In this document: piece by piece, positions 24,794 to 27,510 of the stretch
How the letters are laid out: each line of letters opens with the position of its first letter
Position numbering within the stretch: the stretch's first letter is position 1
The notes under the pieces: generated by a model
Told to the model about the DNA's origin: nothing
Databases searched by the model: none
Seen by the model: only the letters and a program-made list of their open reading frames with translations
Source of the DNA: an uncultured Eubacteriales bacterium
Lineage (GTDB): Bacteria; Bacillota_I; Bacilli_A; RF39; UBA660
Reading direction: 5' to 3'
Length of the DNA: 27,510 nucleotides
Assembly (NCBI GenBank): GCA_905211265.1
Contig: CAJMAC010000014.1
Coordinates: 1 to 27,510, forward strand
Program-made: the position numbers and the translations under genes

Positions 24794-25478
24794 TTCAGGA
24801 GTAGGAGGGCTTACAGTACTTAGTAAATTAGCTAGTAAGTATCCTAAAAATGATTATATTTACTTTGGAGATACTATAAATATACCTTATGGTGAAAAAG
24901 ATATAGATACATTATTTAATCTTTCTAGTAAAATTATAGAATATTTAATAAGTAAAAAAGTAGAATTAATAGTAATAGCATGTGGTACAGTAAGTTCAAA
25001 TTGTTATGAAAAATTAAAAAGTACATATAACATACCAATTATAGATATAATTAGTCCAACAATTAATTATGTAAAAGAAAATAATTATAAAAGTATTGGA
25101 GTATTTGCTACCTCAAGAACTATTAATTCTCATATATTTAAAAAATTACTTCCTAATATTTTAGTAGAAGAGTTAGCGTGTCCATCATTTGTAGATTTAA
25201 TTGAAAGTGGTAATATAGAAAAAATAGATACAAGTAATTATGTATCTAGGATTAAATCTGATACTATTATTCTAGGATGTACACATTATCCATTAATTAA
25301 AGATAAAATAAATAAGAAAACTATTGATATGGCTGATAATATAAAATTAGATAAAAATGAAGGTAATAGTAGTATAGAATTATATTTTAGTAAGTTAGAT
25401 AATAAAGTATTAAATAATATTAAGTTATTTAATTTTAAAGATAATATTATAATAAAAGAAAAAAATTTAAGTAATTAG
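24774..25478 (+). CDS. murI: Glutamate racemase
   Basis: The enzyme makes D-glutamate for peptidoglycan, so this organism most likely has a cell wall. The 234-residue product is a little shorter than usual (about 255-285). It has VGVFDSGVGGLTVL, YFGDTINIPYGEK, the first catalytic Cys in IACGTVSSN and the second in LGCTHYPLI. The usual ACNT motif is ACGT here, with Gly in place of the substrate-contacting Asn. It overlaps the previous gene by 20 bases and is the last gene of the lepA operon. Its stop codon lies inside the terminator stem. Bases 25166-25211 are repeated exactly at 27465-27510. Confidence 0.94.
   Translation: MRVGVFDSGVGGLTVLSKLASKYPKNDYIYFGDTINIPYGEKDIDTLFNLSSKIIEYLISKKVELIVIACGTVSSNCYEKLKSTYNIPIIDIISPTINYVKENNYKSIGVFATSRTINSHIFKKLLPNILVEELACPSFVDLIESGNIEKIDTSNYVSRIKSDTIILGCTHYPLIKDKINKKTIDMADNIKLDKNEGNSSIELYFSKLDNKVLNNIKLFNFKDNIIIKEKNLSN
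25166..25211 (+). repeat. murI-internal segment repeated at the right window edge
   Basis: These 46 bases, from AGAAGAGTTAGCGTG to TTGAAAGTGGT, are identical to 27465-27510. The second copy is cut by the window end, so its full length is unknown. Offset between the copies is 2299 bases. Confidence 0.95.
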
Positions 25479-25497
25479 AGTGTTCTAATTATTTTTT
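25472..25497 (+). terminator. murI / lepA-operon terminator
   Basis: TAATTAGA (25472-25479) pairs with TCTAATTA (25484-25491), 4-base loop, followed by six T. The murI stop codon (25476-25478) is part of the stem. Confidence 0.88.
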
Positions 25498-25512
25498 CTA
25501 GTATTAGGTATT

Positions 25513-25550
25513 AAAAAAAGTAAGTGTTTTGTTACTTACTTAATTTTTTT
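25513..25550. terminator. Bidirectional terminator between murI and the repeat-protein gene
   Basis: AAGTAAGT (25518-25525) pairs with ACTTACTT (25534-25541), 8-base loop. T residues follow on the plus strand (to 25550) and A residues precede (25513-25519), so it works in both directions. The stop codon of the minus-strand gene (25538-25536) lies in the stem. Confidence 0.85.
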
Positions 25551-27116
25551 ATTCAATTTCATTTTAGGTTTAGTAAATAATATATCATCAGTTAATGGTT
25601 TATTATTTTTTATATTTTTTGCAATAACTGTTGCTAATTTGTCGATAGGAGCATTTTTAACATCCCTAGCAAATAAAAACATAAAGTTTGTATCACCAGT
25701 TTGGCAAATAGCCTCTGCTAATTTATCAATAGGAGCGTTTTGAACATCTCTTGCAAAATAATAAATATACTCTTTATCATTAGATTTTATTATAGTATTT
25801 GCTAATTTATCAATAGGAGCATTTTCAACATCTCTTGCAAAATCAAGTATGGCATTAGCATTATTAGTTTTAATTATGGCCTCTGCTAATTTATCAACAG
25901 GAGCATTTTCAACATCTCTTGCAAAATCAATCATGGCATTAGCATTATTAGTTTTTATTATAACATCTGCTAGTTTATCAATAGGAGCACTTTCTATATT
26001 TCTTGCAAATGAATGAATATAGTAATGATTATTAGTTTTAATAATAGCATCTGCTAATTTATCAATAGGAGCATTTTTAACATTTTTTGCAAAGTAATAA
26101 ATGTACTCTGCATTATTAGAGCTTATTATAGCATTCACTAATTTATCGATAGAAGTATTTTCAATATCTTCAGCAAATAAATTAATGTATTTGTAATCAT
26201 TAGTTCTGATGATGGCTTCTGTTAATTTGTCTATTGGAGCATTTTTAACATCTTTTGCAAATAAATAAATGTCTCTAGCATTATTAGTTTTAATAGTAGC
26301 ATCTGTTAATTTATCAATCGGAGCATTTTTAATATTTTTTGCAAAAACTACCATGGCATTAGCATTATTAGTTTTAATAAAAGCTTCTGCTAATTTATCT
26401 ATTGAAGCATTTTCAACATCTCTTGCAAATGCAAACATAAAGTTTGTATCACCAGTTTGGCAAATAGCATCTGCTAATTTATCAATAGGAGCATTTTCAA
26501 CATCTCTTGCAAATAAATAAATGTATCTAGCATTATTAGTTTTAATAATAGCATCTGCTAATTTATCAATAGGAGCATTTTTAATATTTTTTGCAAAATC
26601 AAGTATGGCATTAGCATTATTAGTTTTAATAATACCCTCTGCTAGTTTGCATATTGGAGCATTTTCAACATTTTTTGCAAATCCATAAATGTACATAATA
26701 TCATTAGTTTTAATAATAGCGTCTGCTAATTTATCTATTGGAGTATTTTCTACATCTGTTGCAAATAAATAAATATTAATAGCCTTTTCAAAATCATTCA
26801 TATCATTAGCATTATTAGTTTTAATAAAAGCATCAGTTAATTTATCAATCGGAGCATCTTTAACATTCTTTGCAAATAAATAAATGTAGTAATTATTATT
26901 AGTTTTAATAATAGCTTCTACTAATTTGTCTATTGGAGCACCTTCTATATGAAGAGCAAATCTATAAATGTATTCACCATTGTTAGTTTTAATTATTTTT
27001 TCTAATAAGTCATTAAGATTAATCATATTAAATTTAATCATTTTATTTATTATTTCACCATTATCATTGTTGTCAATTATTGTTCTTTCAAAAATTTTAA
27101 TTAAATCATATTTCAT
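25536..27116 (-). CDS. Alpha-solenoid-like protein of about seventeen 28-residue repeats
   Basis: The 526-residue product is almost entirely tandem repeats with consensus APIDKLADAIIKTNN followed by AxYIYLFARDVEN. I count sixteen PIDKL-type units after one degenerate unit (NLNDLLEKIIKTNNGEYIYRFALHIEG); one unit carries an 8-residue insertion. Each unit reads as two short helices, so a HEAT-like superhelix is likely (inference). There is no signal peptide or membrane segment, so it is probably cytoplasmic. It matches no family I can name. The ATG at 27116 follows AAAGGGGAAATAAA; the frame open to 27182 starts before the promoter and is rejected. The gene has a consensus promoter with a palindrome over the -10, is divergent in setting from its neighbours and lies between murI and a murI-derived repeat, suggesting an acquired or mobile cassette. 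Confidence 0.88.
   Translation of the reverse strand: MKYDLIKIFERTIIDNNDNGEIINKMIKFNMINLNDLLEKIIKTNNGEYIYRFALHIEGAPIDKLVEAIIKTNNNYYIYLFAKNVKDAPIDKLTDAFIKTNNANDMNDFEKAINIYLFATDVENTPIDKLADAIIKTNDIMYIYGFAKNVENAPICKLAEGIIKTNNANAILDFAKNIKNAPIDKLADAIIKTNNARYIYLFARDVENAPIDKLADAICQTGDTNFMFAFARDVENASIDKLAEAFIKTNNANAMVVFAKNIKNAPIDKLTDATIKTNNARDIYLFAKDVKNAPIDKLTEAIIRTNDYKYINLFAEDIENTSIDKLVNAIISSNNAEYIYYFAKNVKNAPIDKLADAIIKTNNHYYIHSFARNIESAPIDKLADVIIKTNNANAMIDFARDVENAPVDKLAEAIIKTNNANAILDFARDVENAPIDKLANTIIKSNDKEYIYYFARDVQNAPIDKLAEAICQTGDTNFMFLFARDVKNAPIDKLATVIAKNIKNNKPLTDDILFTKPKMKLNKKIK
25630..26990 (-). repeat. 84-bp tandem coding repeats with a 9-unit higher-order duplication
   Basis: Units are 84 bases (28 codons), for example 26061 to 26145. 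The segment around AAAGTTTGTATCACCAG at 25681 recurs at 26437, and the segment at AATCAAGTATGGCATTAG 25841 recurs at 26597. Both offsets are 756 bases, exactly nine units, so at least three consecutive units were copied as a block after the array formed. Confidence 0.88.
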
Positions 27117-27135
27117 TTTATTTCCCCTTTCTTGG

Positions 27136-27152
27136 TTGTGTATTATACACAA
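27136..27152. promoter_or_regulatory. Palindromic operator candidate over the -10
   Basis: TTGTGTATTATACACAA is a perfect 17-base palindrome (odd centre) that contains the whole minus-strand TATAAT. A repressor bound here would block the promoter of the repeat-protein gene. Confidence 0.65.
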
Positions 27153-27170
27153 ACATATAGTATTTGTCAA
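27142..27170 (-). promoter_or_regulatory. Consensus sigma-A promoter of the repeat-protein gene
   Basis: On the minus strand TTGACA (27170-27165), a 17-base spacer and TATAAT (27147-27142): a perfect match to consensus in both boxes. A second TGACAAA lies just upstream (near 27181-27175), giving a short direct repeat around the -35. Confidence 0.9.
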
Positions 27171-27182
27171 TAGTTTTGTCAT

Positions 27183-27464
27183 TTGAGTTTCGGCTTTTTA
27201 CATTATTTTTTTTCCTTATTACTAACTAATCAACTTATAATATTAAAAACTATGTAAATATATATTTAATGCTAATTTTATACGCAACAAAACAGAACAT
27301 CATATAATACCATTTTGATATAACTTATTTGCTATCGCCATATACTTAATTGTAACTGTCGATATTTTTCTCACTTTTTTATTTTTTTATATTCTTTTAT
27401 TCCAATATGGGCTAATGCTAATATTTCATTTCTACCTCTGGTAATTTGACTTATCCATACTATT
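27183..27464. other. Gene-poor region with a possible minus-strand gene relic
   Basis: There is no convincing intact gene. On the minus strand 27454-27371 reads ISQITRGRNEILALAHIGI and then a Lys-rich end with a TGA. This looks like real protein sequence (the C-terminal end of some gene) but I do not recognise it. Its upstream part is replaced at 27465 by the murI-derived segment. The rest (27183-27370) is AT-rich with no clear signals. Confidence 0.4.
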
Positions 27465-27510
27465 AGAAGAGTTAGCGTGTCCATCATTTGTAGATTTAAT
27501 TGAAAGTGGT
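27465..27510 (+). repeat. Partial second copy of murI sequence at the window edge
   Basis: All 46 bases to the window end equal 25166-25211 within murI. On the plus strand the murI frame would stay open to the edge. The piece either starts a second murI copy or is an assembly or recombination junction; the window does not show which. Confidence 0.9.

Noticed and set aside
25630..26990. Regular 84-bp repeats as a CRISPR array
   Set aside because: Repeats are contiguous without unique spacers, stay in one coding frame and encode a 28-residue protein repeat.
26269..27186. Plus-strand frames opposite the repeat protein
   Set aside because: They are mirror-frame shadows of the 84-bp repeat; they lack ribosome sites.
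1..27510. TGA as a tryptophan codon (Mycoplasma-type code)
   Set aside because: Trp is TGG in conserved positions (for example in glyS, miaB and the CofE-like gene), and the RNB gene ends with TGA.
1..27510. tRNA or rRNA genes
   Set aside because: I saw no cloverleaf with a 3' CCA-type end and no rRNA-like stretch on either strand; the GC-richer spots are T-box parts or small palindromes.

Overview
The window is strongly AT-rich bacterial DNA with short intergenic gaps, standard genetic code (TGG for Trp, TGA as a stop at 23078-23080), AGGAGG-like ribosome binding sites and several near-consensus sigma-A promoters. Two T-box leaders, type-2 peptide deformylase, homodimeric glycyl-tRNA synthetase, a YjcZ-like peptide and the miaB-ymcA pairing all point to Bacillota, class Bacilli. 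The extreme AT content and the TasA/ALK-type glycine-rich surface protein suggest an uncultured, gut-associated, genome-reduced lineage (RF39-like). That lineage call is inference.

Layout. 1-240: tail of a truncated copy of a surface-protein gene, followed by a ~105 bp repeat holding a terminator. 256-2824: overlapping comEA-comEC (DNA uptake). 2825-3812: gene graveyard with relics of a DinD-like and a YhcG/DUF1016 PDDEXK nuclease gene. 3900-5264: frr and an unknown gene, each with its own promoter. 5270-9978: Phe T-box leader, an mTERF-like helical-repeat gene, pheS, pheT. 10125-12229: a membrane-anchored acidic protein coupled to a CofE-like F420 ligase-family protein. 12303-13169: unknown gene. 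13171-14718: promoter, very short Gly T-box and glyS. 14766-15567, minus strand: def and a YjcZ-like membrane peptide. 15748-18540: a 930-residue surface protein. 18557-18661: second copy of the repeat. 18682-19359: radC. 19394-25497: one tightly overlapping operon of lepA, an unusual RNB-domain protein, miaB, a YlbF/YmcA-family gene and murI. 25536-27116, minus strand: a protein of about seventeen 28-residue repeats with a consensus promoter and a palindromic operator candidate. The last 46 bases repeat an internal piece of murI exactly.

Most genes serve translation (frr, pheST, glyS, lepA, miaB, def) and are mixed with competence or DNA-processing genes (comEA, comEC, radC, a YlbF/YmcA-family regulator). 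The accessory, rapidly changing parts are the surface-protein copies, the nuclease relics and the repeat-protein cassette at the right end. The items most worth a second look are the bacterial mTERF-like protein under Phe T-box control, the RNB protein with a rebuilt N-terminus and a changed active-site Asp, the shortened Gly T-box, the 28-residue solenoid gene between two murI-derived sequences, and the duplicated surface-gene flank.
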